Assembly (NCBI RefSeq): GCF_024160145.1
Contig: NZ_JAMYWQ010000007.1
Coordinates: 62,001-126,000, forward strand
DNA length: 64,000 nt
From: Serratia nevei
GTDB lineage: Bacteria; Pseudomonadota; Gammaproteobacteria; Enterobacterales; Enterobacteriaceae
Reading direction: 5' to 3'
Shown: in pieces, positions 21,574 through 30,646 of the stretch
Layout of the letters: each line of letters begins with the position of its first letter
Position numbering within the stretch: position 1 is the first letter of the stretch
Position numbers and translations under genes: made by a program
The notes under the pieces: model-generated
Seen by the model: only the letters and a program-made list of their open reading frames with translations
Told to the model about the DNA's origin: nothing
Databases searched by the model: none

Positions 21574-21601
21574 TTGGAGTTCATATAGAACACGAAGTTC
21601 C
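21574..21601 (-). promoter_or_regulatory. Sigma-E promoter of the rpoE operon
   Basis: On the minus strand GGAACTT (21601-21595) is followed after exactly 16 bases by TCCAA (21578-21574), and then by TGCTTGCTC, as at the autoregulated sigma-E promoter of E. coli rpoE (GGAACTT-N16-TCTAA). It lies about 85-110 bases upstream of rpoE. Confidence 0.75.
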
Positions 21602-21704
21602 ATATCGCCATTGTTTTTTCTGTTGATGTCGCCCTATCCGTGGCTTTTGCCCGGACAGTTAGGCTAACATGAAATTCACTCTTCTTCTGCACACATCATA
21701 CGTT

Positions 21705-23306
21705 ATGCAACCATCATCTGAACATGTTAGCGATGTACTGATCGTCGGCAGCGGCGCTGCGGGCCTGTCACTGGCGCTGCGCCTGGCGCAGCATTGCAAG
21801 GTTACCGTTCTCAGCAAGGGCCCGCTCAGCGAGGGCGCCACCTTTTACGCCCAAGGCGGGATCGCCGCGGTGTTCGATGAAACGGACAGCATTGCCTCAC
21901 ACGTTGATGACACTTTGATTGCCGGCGCCGGCCTGTGCGACAAAGAGGCCGTCGAATTCATCGCCGGCAACGCGCGCCACTGCGTGCAGTGGCTGATCGA
22001 TCAGGGCGTGCTGTTCGACACCGAGGTCAACGCGCAGGGCGAAGAGCATTATCATCTCACGCGCGAAGGCGGCCACAGCCATCGCCGCATTCTGCACGCC
22101 GCGGACGCGACCGGTAAGGAAGTAGAGACCACGCTGGTGGGGAAAGCAAGCGCTCACCCCAATATTTGCGTGATGGAGCGCCGCAACGCGGTTGACCTTA
22201 TCACCTCGAACAAAATCGGCCTGCCGGGCACCCGGCGAGTGGTGGGCGCTTACGTCTGGAACCGCGAGCTGGAACGGGTGGAAACCTACCGCGCCAAAAC
22301 GGTGGTGCTGGCGACCGGCGGTGCGGCCAAGGTGTACCAATACACCACCAACCCGGACATCTCTTCCGGCGATGGTATCGCCATGGCCTGGCGCGCCGGC
22401 TGCCGAGTCGCCAACCTGGAGTTCAACCAGTTCCACCCGACCTGCCTGTTCCATCCGCAGGCGCGCAACTTCCTGCTGACCGAAGCGCTGCGCGGCGAAG
22501 GGGCTTACCTGAAGCGCCCGGACGGCAGCCGCTTTATGCCGGAGTTCGACCCGCGCGGCGAACTGGCCCCGCGCGATATCGTCGCCCGTGCCATCGACCA
22601 TGAAATGAAGCGCCTGGGCGCCGACTGCATGTACCTGGACATCAGCCACAAGCCGGCGGAATTCATCACCCAGCACTTCCCGATGATCCACGAGAAGCTA
22701 CTGACGCTGGGCTTCGATCTGACCCGGCAGCCGATCCCGATCGTCCCGGCGGCGCACTACACCTGCGGCGGCGTGATGGTCGATCAGCACGGCCGCACCG
22801 ATCTCGACGGGCTGTACGCCATCGGTGAGGTCAGCTATACCGGCCTGCACGGCGCCAACCGCATGGCGTCAAATTCGCTGCTGGAGTGCCTGGTGTACGG
22901 TTGGTCGGCGGCGGAAGACATTCTGCAACGCCTGCCGTTCATTCAGCAGGCCAAACAGGTGCCGCAGTGGGATGAAAGCCGGGTGGACGATGCGGACGAA
23001 CGGGTGGTGATTCAGCACAACTGGCACGAGCTGCGGCTGTTCATGTGGGATTACGTCGGCATCGTGCGCACCACCAAGCGGCTGGAACGCGCCCTGCGCC
23101 GCATCAACACGCTGCAGGCGGAAATCGACGAGTACTACGCTCACTTCCGCATCTCCAACAACCTGCTGGAGTTGCGCAATCTGGTGCAGGTAGCCGAGCT
23201 TATCGTGCGCAGCGCCATGGCGCGCAAAGAGAGCCGCGGCCTGCACTACACGCTGGACTACCCGGACTTGCTGCCGGAAGCGCTGCCAACCATATTGCAG
23301 CCTTAA
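21705..23306 (+). CDS. nadB: L-aspartate oxidase
   Basis: NadB is a cytoplasmic FAD enzyme that oxidises L-aspartate to iminoaspartate, the first step of NAD synthesis. The 533-residue protein has the dinucleotide-binding [14 protein letters not shown] near residue 15, [40 protein letters not shown], and [27 protein letters not shown] start at the ATG at 21705 because [15 protein letters not shown] aligns with the E. coli N-terminus; the ATG at 21669 adds residues unlike the family. It is divergent from rpoE. Confidence 0.97.
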   Translation: MQPSSEHVSDVLIVGSGAAGLSLALRLAQHCKVTVLSKGPLSEGATFYAQGGIAAVFDETDSIASHVDDTLIAGAGLCDKEAVEFIAGNARHCVQWLIDQGVLFDTEVNAQGEEHYHLTREGGHSHRRILHAADATGKEVETTLVGKASAHPNICVMERRNAVDLITSNKIGLPGTRRVVGAYVWNRELERVETYRAKTVVLATGGAAKVYQYTTNPDISSGDGIAMAWRAGCRVANLEFNQFHPTCLFHPQARNFLLTEALRGEGAYLKRPDGSRFMPEFDPRGELAPRDIVARAIDHEMKRLGADCMYLDISHKPAEFITQHFPMIHEKLLTLGFDLTRQPIPIVPAAHYTCGGVMVDQHGRTDLDGLYAIGEVSYTGLHGANRMASNSLLECLVYGWSAAEDILQRLPFIQQAKQVPQWDESRVDDADERVVIQHNWHELRLFMWDYVGIVRTTKRLERALRRINTLQAEIDEYYAHFRISNNLLELRNLVQVAELIVRSAMARKESRGLHYTLDYPDLLPEALPTILQP

Positions 23307-23317
23307 ACTCTGCGACA

Positions 23318-23340
23318 GGGCGCCTAATCGGCGCCCTTTT
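23318..23340 (+). terminator. Terminator after nadB
   Basis: A seven-pair stem GGGCGCC / GGCGCCC with a five-base loop and TTTT, 11 bases after the nadB stop and just before the convergent trmN stop. Confidence 0.85.
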
Positions 23341-23344
23341 CTTT

Positions 23345-24124
23345 TCAGTAGAACAGGTAGAAGTCGGCGATCAACCGGCGGAAATCCTCGGTATAGCTGC
23401 CATCGGCCTGTTTGATCGCCAGCGCCTGCTCCTGCAGCGGCGTTTCCCGCCGCGTCAGCGCCAGCAGCACCCGGTGCAGCGGCGTATCGGCCCGATCGCT
23501 GACGTTCACCTTCGCCGCCGTCTGCCAGCCGTTTTGCTGCGCCAGACGTTCGAATTCGGCGCCGATGTCGTGCGGCAGCACCACGCAGAACGTTCCCTGT
23601 TCCGCCAGCAGCTGTGCCGCACAGGCCAACAGCGCATCGTGCGTCAGGGTTTCGGTGTAGCGTGCGTTATGGCGCGCCTGGTCGCGGCAGGCCACCGCCG
23701 GCTCGAAATACGGCGGATTGCTGACGATCAGATCATACTCAGCGGCATGCTGCTGCGCATAATGATGAATATCCTGCGCATGCACGCGGATCCGCTGCGG
23801 CCACGGCGATTCCGCCGCATTTTCACGCGCCTGGCCGGCGGCGACGTCATCCAGCTCCACCGCATCAATGGTCACGTCGTCGCCGCTGCGCTGCGCTAGC
23901 ATCAGCGCGATCAGCCCGCTGCCGCTGCCGATGTCCAACACCCGGCGCGCCTGCCCCAGCGGCGCCCAGGCGCCGAGCAGCACCCCGTCGGTGCCCACTT
24001 TCATGGCGCACCGATCGTGGGCGACAAAGAATTGTTTAAAGGTAAAACCCCCGCGGCGCGGGGTAAAATCGGCTTTCGATCGCTTGCTCACACTCACCAC
24101 CTGGCTATAAAACTGGCGTAGCAT
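23345..24124 (-). CDS. trmN: tRNA1(Val) (adenine37-N6)-methyltransferase
   Basis: TrmN6 (YfiC) methylates A37 of tRNA-Val. The protein has RRGGFTFKQFFVAHDRCAMKVGTDGVLLGAWAP, the SAM-binding LDIGSGSGLIALMLAQR, and the N6-adenine motif NPPY (LIVSNPPYFEP). I took the ATG at 24124 (259 residues). An internal GTG at 24091, with an AGGTG ribosome site, would match the shorter E. coli N-terminus better, so the first eleven residues are uncertain. It is divergent from srmB. Confidence 0.93.
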   Translation of the reverse strand: MLRQFYSQVVSVSKRSKADFTPRRGGFTFKQFFVAHDRCAMKVGTDGVLLGAWAPLGQARRVLDIGSGSGLIALMLAQRSGDDVTIDAVELDDVAAGQARENAAESPWPQRIRVHAQDIHHYAQQHAAEYDLIVSNPPYFEPAVACRDQARHNARYTETLTHDALLACAAQLLAEQGTFCVVLPHDIGAEFERLAQQNGWQTAAKVNVSDRADTPLHRVLLALTRRETPLQEQALAIKQADGSYTEDFRRLIADFYLFY

Positions 24125-24223
24125 AAGGCAATCTGATCGACGGGAAAAGCGCGGCTTTCCGCTTAAATAGGTGAAGATCGCGGCCAACCCGTCTATAATC
24201 GGCGCCCCAAGTAGAGGTAGACC

Positions 24224-25546
24224 ATGACAGCAACCACTTTTTCCGAACTCGAACTCGATGATCGCCTGATCGACGCGCTGCGCGACAAAGGCTACGATCG
24301 CCCCACCGCCATTCAGGCCGCTGCGATCCCGCCGGCGATGGACGGGCGCGACGTCTTAGGTTCGGCTCCGACCGGCACCGGCAAAACCGCCGCCTTCCTG
24401 CTGCCCGTGTTGCAGCACCTGCTGGACTTCCCACGCAAAAAATCCGGCCCGCCGCGCGTGCTGATCCTGACGCCAACGCGTGAACTGGCGATGCAGGTCG
24501 CCGATCAGGCGCGTGAATTGGCTGCTCATACCTCGCTGGATATCGCCACCATCACCGGCGGCGTCGCTTACATGAACCACGCGGAAGTGTTCAGCGAAAA
24601 CCAGGACGTAGTGGTCGCCACCACCGGCCGTTTGCTGCAATACATTAAAGAAGAGAACTTCGACTGCCGCGCGGTGGAAACCCTGATCCTCGACGAAGCC
24701 GACCGCATGCTCGACATGGGCTTCGCGCAGGACATCGAAACCATCTCCGCCGAAACCCGCTGGCGCAACCAGACGCTGCTGTTCTCCGCCACGCTGGAAG
24801 GCGAAGCGATCCGCGAATTCGCCGAGCGCATCCTGAAAGAGCCGGTGGAAGTGGAAGCCGATCCGTCGCGCCGCGAACGCAAAAAGATCCTGCAGTGGTA
24901 CTACCGCGCCGATGACGTGCAGCACAAAACCGCGCTGCTGATCCACCTGCTGAAGCAGCCGGACGTGCAGAAATCGGTGATCTTCGTGCGCAAACGTGAG
25001 CGCGTGCACGAGCTGGCCACCTGGCTGCGCGAAGCGGGCATCAACACCTGCTATCTCGAAGGCGAAATGGTGCAGGCCAAACGCAACGAAGCGGTCAAAC
25101 GCATGATGGATGGCCGGGTTAACGTGCTGGTCGCCACCGACGTTGCCGCACGCGGCCTGGATATCCTCGATATCACCCACGTGTTCAACTTCGACATGCC
25201 GCGCACGGCAGACACCTACCTGCACCGCATCGGCCGTACCGGCCGCGCCGGACGCAAAGGCACCGCCATTTCACTGGTGGAAGCGCACGACCATCTGCTG
25301 CTGGGCAAAGTGGGCCGTTACCTGAACGAGCCGCTGAAAGCGCGCGTGATCGACGAACTGCGGCCGAAAACCAAGGTGCCGAACGAGAAGAGCAACGGCA
25401 AGCCATCGAAAAAAGTGCTGGCCAAACGCGCGGAAGATAAAGCGAAGAATAAAGAAAAGGCCAAGGTGAAAGTACGCCATCGCGACGCCAAAAACGTCGG
25501 CAAACGCCGTCAGGCGAAGGCCAAACCGGCCGGCGACGCGGAATAA
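24224..25546 (+). CDS. srmB: ATP-dependent RNA helicase SrmB
   Basis: SrmB is a DEAD-box helicase that acts early in 50S ribosome assembly. The 440-residue protein shows the Q motif (YDRPTAIQAAAIP), Walker A APTGTGKT at 48-55, PTRELA, DEAD, SAT and HRIGRTGRAGRKG. A long basic, Lys/Ala-rich tail begins at about 380 (KPSKKVLAKRAEDKAKNKEKAKVKVRHRD). It is monocistronic, with a strong terminator after it. Confidence 0.97.
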   Translation: MTATTFSELELDDRLIDALRDKGYDRPTAIQAAAIPPAMDGRDVLGSAPTGTGKTAAFLLPVLQHLLDFPRKKSGPPRVLILTPTRELAMQVADQARELAAHTSLDIATITGGVAYMNHAEVFSENQDVVVATTGRLLQYIKEENFDCRAVETLILDEADRMLDMGFAQDIETISAETRWRNQTLLFSATLEGEAIREFAERILKEPVEVEADPSRRERKKILQWYYRADDVQHKTALLIHLLKQPDVQKSVIFVRKRERVHELATWLREAGINTCYLEGEMVQAKRNEAVKRMMDGRVNVLVATDVAARGLDILDITHVFNFDMPRTADTYLHRIGRTGRAGRKGTAISLVEAHDHLLLGKVGRYLNEPLKARVIDELRPKTKVPNEKSNGKPSKKVLAKRAEDKAKNKEKAKVKVRHRDAKNVGKRRQAKAKPAGDAE

Positions 25547-25561
25547 CCATCGCTGTCTAAG

Positions 25562-25590
25562 AAAAAACCGCCTGTACAGGCGGTTTTTTT
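25562..25590 (+). terminator. Terminator between srmB and phlB
   Basis: A near-perfect palindrome, AAAACCGCCTG-TA-CAGGCGGTTTT, with A- and T-runs on both sides. It works in both directions for the convergent srmB and phlAB. Confidence 0.92.
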
Positions 25591-25598
25591 ATGGGCGT

Positions 25599-26354
25599 CT
25601 ACTGCTGCGCGTAATGCGTGGCCAGGTGGTGCCCCTGCAGCCATTTATCCAGCTCGCGGAACTGCGCCTTCAGCTCGTCATTCTGCAAATGCGCCGGCGT
25701 TTGCGAGAAGTAAAACTGGAACGCGACGCCCTGCTGGTTACGCACCCGGGCATCAGCCCCGGCCTGCAACAGCAGCAGCGCCAGGTGTGGCGCGTTGATC
25801 TTCGCCGCCAGATGCAGCGGGGTATCCCCCAGCCGGTCGCTCAAGGTGGTGTCCGCCCCGGCCGCCAGCAACATCCGCAGCTGCTCTTCACGCCCGGCCA
25901 GCACCGCCGCCGCAAGCGGCGTGGCGCCGGTAACGGCATTACGCACGTTCACCGCCCCCCCTTTGGCCAACAGCAACCGCAGGTACTGCGCGTCTTGCAG
26001 CATCGCCGCGGTGTGCAGCGCGCTGTTGCCGTCCAGCCCCGCCGCCGCCGGGTCAGCCCCGAGATCCAGCAACGCCTGCACGCTGCCCGGCTGCTGCGAA
26101 AGCACCGCCCACTGCAACAGCGTGACCTGCCGATCGCCCCGCTCGCGCAAGCGCTCCTGCGTGGCCTGCGCAGGGATACCCTGCGTATCGCCACGCGCCA
26201 CCGCCTGAGCCAGCGCCAGATTGCTGTGGCCGTCAAACGGCGAAATCTCCTGCCCCATCTGTTGCTCCTTAGCCATCATCAGTAAACCGGTCACCGCGAC
26301 CAGCGCCAGTAAGGCTATCGCCAGCGCCCACCGCAAGCGACGCCCTTCAGGCAT
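25599..26354 (-). CDS. phlB: Ankyrin-repeat accessory protein of phospholipase A (PhlB)
   Basis: This 251-residue protein has one N-terminal membrane segment (about 9-27, ALAIALLALVAVTGLLMMA) and then four or five ankyrin repeats from about 75 to 215, for instance DGNSALHTAAMLQDAQYLRLLLAKGG and LGDTPLHLAAKINAPHLALLLLQAGAD. In Serratia the second gene of the phl operon encodes such a protein, thought to keep the phospholipase inactive inside the cell. Its start overlaps the end of phlA by 8 bases, so the two are translationally coupled. Confidence 0.9.
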   Translation of the reverse strand: MPEGRRLRWALAIALLALVAVTGLLMMAKEQQMGQEISPFDGHSNLALAQAVARGDTQGIPAQATQERLRERGDRQVTLLQWAVLSQQPGSVQALLDLGADPAAAGLDGNSALHTAAMLQDAQYLRLLLAKGGAVNVRNAVTGATPLAAAVLAGREEQLRMLLAAGADTTLSDRLGDTPLHLAAKINAPHLALLLLQAGADARVRNQQGVAFQFYFSQTPAHLQNDELKAQFRELDKWLQGHHLATHYAQQ

Positions 26355-27309
26355 TGGCCTTCGCCTCCCACGGCTTTTGTTCCGCCATCGAGCTTATCAC
26401 CTTGTCGATGCCGTGCGCCGTCAGGCTGCGATCCAGATGCTTGCTCGGCCGCCAGTCATCGATGCCGGTCAGGGTATCGTTGTTGGCCAGGGTGATGTTG
26501 TGGCCGATGGCGTCCGGGATCAGCGAGGTCGATTCCTGGGTGCTGGTCAGCATGTCATATTGCTCGCTGTAGCGGCGAATGCCGCCGGCTTCGGCATCTT
26601 TCTTCGCCGCCGCCGGATCGATGCCCAGGCGATTCAGGGTGTAATCCGAGACCCCTGCCGCGTTGAAGGTGACCGCGACGGTGCCGGTCGCCAGCGCGGC
26701 CGTGGCCGCCAGGCCGCCACCCAGCGAATGGCCGGCGATCACCAGCGCATCGCCGAAGGCCGCCTTGGCGCTTTTGGCAGCGGCAACCGCCTGATTGTAC
26801 TGCACATCGTCATAACCCGTCGCCTGCCGCACGTTGCTCAGCCAGTCGCGCCAGTCGTTGGTACCGGCGAACGCCAACACATACTGCTTGTCGTTGCTGT
26901 AAATCCCGGCCTGGAAACCGCTGCCCGCGTCGTGCAGGCTGGCGGGATCGATGCCGAAACCGAGCAGCGCGCTGTCGCTCAGGCGGTTGAACCCGGCGGC
27001 ACCCTGGCCATTGAGTGAGTAAACGTCCTTGGCCAACAGCGCCAACGCATAATCCCCCTCCTGCGATTGCTGCCCCCGCGTCACGCCCGGCGCTGCCGCC
27101 GCCGTCGGCGCCGCCGCTGAGATATCGCCGACCAGCGTATTCAACAGATTCTGCGCATTGAGCGTGTTCTGAGAGGGGATGGCCACCGGCGCCGGATTAG
27201 CCGGCGCTGCCGCGGGCTGCGCCGCCGTCGCCGTCTCGGCGGCGGCGCGAGGCATAGGGAGCGCGGCCACCGGGGATACTGCAGAGGTAAAACTTAAAGG
27301 CATACTCAT
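26347..27309 (-). CDS. phlA: Extracellular phospholipase A1
   Basis: PhlA hydrolyses phospholipids outside the cell and is known in Serratia as a haemolytic, secreted enzyme. The 320-residue protein has the lipase nucleophile elbow GHSLGGG with Ser195, in a class-3 lipase context (YVLAFAGTNDWRDWLSNVRQATG). It lacks a normal signal peptide; the first 80 residues are rich in Ala and Pro. In S. liquefaciens the enzyme leaves by the flagellar export system and is controlled by flhDC. The ATG has an AAGGAG site. A flagellar-type promoter and a hairpin lie upstream. Confidence 0.94.
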   Translation of the reverse strand: MSMPLSFTSAVSPVAALPMPRAAAETATAAQPAAAPANPAPVAIPSQNTLNAQNLLNTLVGDISAAAPTAAAAPGVTRGQQSQEGDYALALLAKDVYSLNGQGAAGFNRLSDSALLGFGIDPASLHDAGSGFQAGIYSNDKQYVLAFAGTNDWRDWLSNVRQATGYDDVQYNQAVAAAKSAKAAFGDALVIAGHSLGGGLAATAALATGTVAVTFNAAGVSDYTLNRLGIDPAAAKKDAEAGGIRRYSEQYDMLTSTQESTSLIPDAIGHNITLANNDTLTGIDDWRPSKHLDRSLTAHGIDKVISSMAEQKPWEAKANA

Positions 27310-27339
27310 GCCGACTCCTTGTCGATAGACTTTTTATTG

Positions 27340-27357
27340 AGCACCTGAATAGGTGCT
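27340..27357 (-). promoter_or_regulatory. Hairpin at the presumed 5' end of phlA mRNA
   Basis: A perfect seven-pair inverted repeat (AGCACCT / AGGTGCT, four-base loop). If the flagellar-type promoter just upstream is used, this stem would sit at the very 5' end of the transcript, where it could stabilise it. Confidence 0.4.
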
Positions 27358-27364
27358 GATTTAG

Positions 27365-27391
27365 CTATCGGCAGGTCGGATGAGTTCTGTA
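27365..27391 (-). promoter_or_regulatory. Possible sigma-28 (FliA) promoter of phlA
   Basis: On the minus strand GCCGATAG (27372-27365) matches seven of eight bases of the FliA -10 element GCCGATAA. The -35 region at the usual 11-base spacing is TACAGAAC, a half match to TAAAGTTT. The reported flagellar control of phlA supports it. Confidence 0.5.
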
Positions 27392-27451
27392 TTAGAAATG
27401 CTTATCTTTGTATAGAATGTGATCCGCGTTCGGTTTTCGGCCGCCAAACGC

Positions 27452-27475
27452 AAAAAAGGGAGCCGAAGCTCCCTT
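27452..27475 (-). terminator. Terminator after grcA
   Basis: On the minus strand an eight-pair stem AAGGGAGC / GCTCCCTT with a four-base loop runs into TTTTTTG, 26 bases after the grcA stop. Confidence 0.88.
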
Positions 27476-27501
27476 ATTGACTGCATTGACTGCGCCGTAA
27501 A

Positions 27502-27885
27502 TTACAGGCTTTCGGTAAAGGTGCGGGCGATGACGTCGCGCTGCTGTTCCGGCGTCAGAGAGTTGAAGCGCACCGCATAGCCGGACACGCGGATGGTCAG
27601 CTGCGGGTATTTTTCCGGGTGCTTGACCGCGTCTTCCAGGGTTTCGCGACGCAGCACGTTGACGTTCAGGTGCTGACCGCCTTCCACGCGCACGGTCGGC
27701 TGCATTTCCAGCGGCACTTCACGGTATTCGATCTGGCCCAGGTCGCTCACCGCGACAACCTGATCTTCCGCGTAGTTGGCCTTGGCGCACACGCAGCGAG
27801 CTTCCGCTTTTTCATCGTCCAGCAGCCAGAAAGAATTCACCAGCGCCTGGTCGTTCGCTTTGGTAATTTGAATACCGGTAATCAT
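27502..27885 (-). CDS. grcA: Autonomous glycyl radical cofactor
   Basis: GrcA (YfiD) replaces the C-terminal glycyl radical domain of pyruvate formate-lyase when that is cut by oxygen. The 127-residue protein, the same length as in E. coli, ends with the glycyl radical loop [21 protein letters not shown], with the radical Gly in VSGYAV. The ATG at 27885 was chosen over one 18 bases upstream because [11 protein letters not shown] is the family start. The upstream region carries two FNR-type sites. Confidence 0.97.
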   Translation of the reverse strand: MITGIQITKANDQALVNSFWLLDDEKAEARCVCAKANYAEDQVVAVSDLGQIEYREVPLEMQPTVRVEGGQHLNVNVLRRETLEDAVKHPEKYPQLTIRVSGYAVRFNSLTPEQQRDVIARTFTESL

Positions 27886-27981
27886 TATGTTGCCTCCGTA
27901 CAAGGGCGTAAAAATTCACGTCGTGAGAAAACCCAATTCTGGTTTCGGCCATTTGGTAAAACCATTGTTGTCTTGTTGTTC

Positions 27982-28076
27982 TGTATACCAGCCTGACCGG
28001 GCCAGTTCCTTGATTAAAGTCAATTTTTACCGGGTAGGCACAGGGCGTGAAGGGGCAAATTTATGTTTTATATCAA
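27982..28076 (-). promoter_or_regulatory. grcA promoter with tandem FNR-type sites
   Basis: TTGAT-TAAA-GTCAA at 28010-28023 matches nine of ten conserved FNR bases. A second, weaker site TTGAT-ATAA-AACAT at 28063-28076 has its centre 53 bases farther upstream. A TATACA -10 box at 27987-27982 places the start near 27975, so the sites are near -41.5 and -94.5, almost as at E. coli yfiD. The rest of the 346-base gap to ung shows no gene. Confidence 0.7.
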
Positions 28077-28231
28077 TTTTCCCACTGCGGCAAAAACCAA
28101 TTATTTTTGTAAATTTTCAAAAATAATTGCATAAGGCACGGCGGCGAGAAATGAAAAGCGGGTTTCGCTGCGCGTGCCGAAACGGTAAGCTATAGCCCAT
28201 GAATTGCTAAAGAAAACAAAGGAGAGCGTTT

Positions 28232-28915
28232 ATGACCACCTCCCTCACCTGGCATGACGTGATCGGCAAAGAGAAAGAGCAGCCCTATTTTGTTGAAACG
28301 CTCGCCTTTGTTGCCGCTGAGCGCCAGGCCGGTAAGACCATTTATCCACCGCAGAAGGACGTGTTCAACGCTTTCCGCTATACCGAGCTGGCGGACGTCA
28401 AGGTCGTCATCCTCGGCCAGGATCCGTATCACGGCCCCAATCAGGCGCACGGTCTCTCTTTCTCGGTGCGCCCAGGCGTGCCGGCGCCGCCGTCGCTGGT
28501 GAACATGTATAAAGAGCTGGCCACCGACATTCCCGGCTTCGAACGCCCGGATCACGGCTACCTGCAAAGCTGGGCCGAACAGGGGGTGCTGCTGCTCAAC
28601 ACCGTGCTGACGGTGGAAGGCGGCCGCGCGCACTCGCACGCCAACCTGGGCTGGGAAACCTTTACCGACAAAGTGATCGCCGCCCTGAACGAGAACCGTG
28701 AAGGCGTGGTGTTCCTGCTGTGGGGCTCGCACGCGCAGAAGAAAGGCAACTTTATCGACCGCAACCGCCACCATGTGCTGAAGGCGCCGCACCCGTCGCC
28801 GCTTTCCGCGCACCGCGGTTTCCTCGGCTGCCGCCATTTCTCGCAGGCCAATCAGCTGCTGGAGCAGCAGGGGCTCACGCCGATCGACTGGATGCCGCGC
28901 CTGCCGCAGGCGTAG
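28232..28915 (+). CDS. ung: Uracil-DNA glycosylase
   Basis: Ung removes uracil from DNA, the first step of base excision repair. The 227-residue protein shows the water-activating motif GQDPYHG (Asp64), the uracil pocket [14 protein letters not shown], and the late DNA-intercalating motif [11 protein letters not shown]. The ATG at 28232 follows GGAGAG. It is monocistronic, with a terminator shared with convergent grpE. Confidence 0.98.
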   Translation: MTTSLTWHDVIGKEKEQPYFVETLAFVAAERQAGKTIYPPQKDVFNAFRYTELADVKVVILGQDPYHGPNQAHGLSFSVRPGVPAPPSLVNMYKELATDIPGFERPDHGYLQSWAEQGVLLLNTVLTVEGGRAHSHANLGWETFTDKVIAALNENREGVVFLLWGSHAQKKGNFIDRNRHHVLKAPHPSPLSAHRGFLGCRHFSQANQLLEQQGLTPIDWMPRLPQA

Positions 28916-28927
28916 TACAGAGACAAA

Positions 28928-28950
28928 AAAGGCACCCTCGGGTGCCTTTC
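28928..28950 (+). terminator. Terminator between ung and grpE
   Basis: A stem AAAGGCACCC / GGGTGCCTTT with a three-base loop, flanked by A- and T-rich bases, usable from both sides of this convergent pair. Confidence 0.88.
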
Positions 28951-28971
28951 TTTATGCCGTTGCCGGGGCGA

Positions 28972-29556
28972 TTACGCCTTGGCTTTGGAGACTGCAACCA
29001 TCGCCGGACGCAGCAGGCGGCCGTTCAGCGTATAGCCTTTCTGCATCACCATCATCACGTGGTTCGGCTGGTGATCGGCGGATTCCATCATGCTCATCGC
29101 CTGATGCACTTCCGGGTTGAACGGCACGTTGACGTCGCCGACGATTTCGATGCCGTACTTGCGCACCACGTCCAGCAGCGATTTCAGCGTCAGCTCGATG
29201 CCTTCGATCATCGCGGCCAGTTCCGGGTTGTTTTTATCCGCCAGATCCAGCGCGCGCTCCAGGTTGTCGATCACCGGCAGCAGATCGCCGGAGAATTTCT
29301 CCAGGGCAAACTTGTGCGCTTTCTCGACGTCCAGTTCGGCGCGGCGGCGAATGTTTTCCGCTTCCGCTTTGGCGCGCAGCAGGCTGTCGCGCTCGTGCTG
29401 CTGAGCTTCCGCCAGTTGGGCTTCCAGTTCGGCGATACGCGCATCGCGCAGATCGACGCCTTCCGCCGCTTCCGGCAGCGTATCCTCGTGATGAGCGTGT
29501 TGTTCCATTTCTTCCGAGACTTGCTCGTTTGGCGTCTTCTGTTCTTTACTACTCAT
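28972..29556 (-). CDS. grpE: Nucleotide exchange factor GrpE
   Basis: GrpE releases ADP from DnaK. The 194-residue protein has an acidic disordered start, a long coiled-coil helix (about 40-90, [33 protein letters not shown]) and a C-terminal beta-wing ([14 protein letters not shown] [36 protein letters not shown]). A clear heat-shock promoter lies 42-70 bases upstream. Confidence 0.98.
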   Translation of the reverse strand: MSSKEQKTPNEQVSEEMEQHAHHEDTLPEAAEGVDLRDARIAELEAQLAEAQQHERDSLLRAKAEAENIRRRAELDVEKAHKFALEKFSGDLLPVIDNLERALDLADKNNPELAAMIEGIELTLKSLLDVVRKYGIEIVGDVNVPFNPEVHQAMSMMESADHQPNHVMMVMQKGYTLNGRLLRPAMVAVSKAKA

Positions 29557-29597
29557 GAATATCTCCGCGTTTTAGCATTAATCTCGCAACTTGGCTT

Positions 29598-29626
29598 ATT
29601 ATGGGGATCAAAACCGGGGTTTCAAG
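29598..29626 (-). promoter_or_regulatory. Sigma-32 heat-shock promoter of grpE
   Basis: On the minus strand CTTGAAA is followed after 13 bases by CCCCATAAT, a full match to the RpoH consensus. It precedes grpE, which is in the RpoH regulon in enterics. Confidence 0.88.
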
Positions 29627-29681
29627 TCAACCGGTCACAATGTGGGGCATAAACGGCTCCCGGTGAGGAAAATCACAACAA

Positions 29682-30560
<879 letters not shown>

Positions 30561-30580
30561 AATTTGCGTCGGCCACTTTA

Positions 30581-30618
30581 CTGTATATAAAACCAGTTTA
30601 TACTGTATGAAACTACAG
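30581..30618 (+). promoter_or_regulatory. Two LexA boxes before recN
   Basis: CTGTATATAAAACCAG at 30581-30596 and CTGTATGAAACTACAG at 30603-30618 both keep the CTG-N10-CAG frame with A/T-rich centres. Their centres are 22 bases apart, just upstream of recN, which is strongly SOS-induced in E. coli. Confidence 0.92.
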
Positions 30619-30646
30619 TTATGTGTTTATACACAGGAAGGTTCCC

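Noticed and set aside
21423..21584. 53-codon minus-strand ORF overlapping the rpoE start in another frame
   Set aside because: Its ATG lies upstream of the transcript start expected from the sigma-E promoter, and it runs far into rpoE, so the 19-codon leader ORF is the better candidate.
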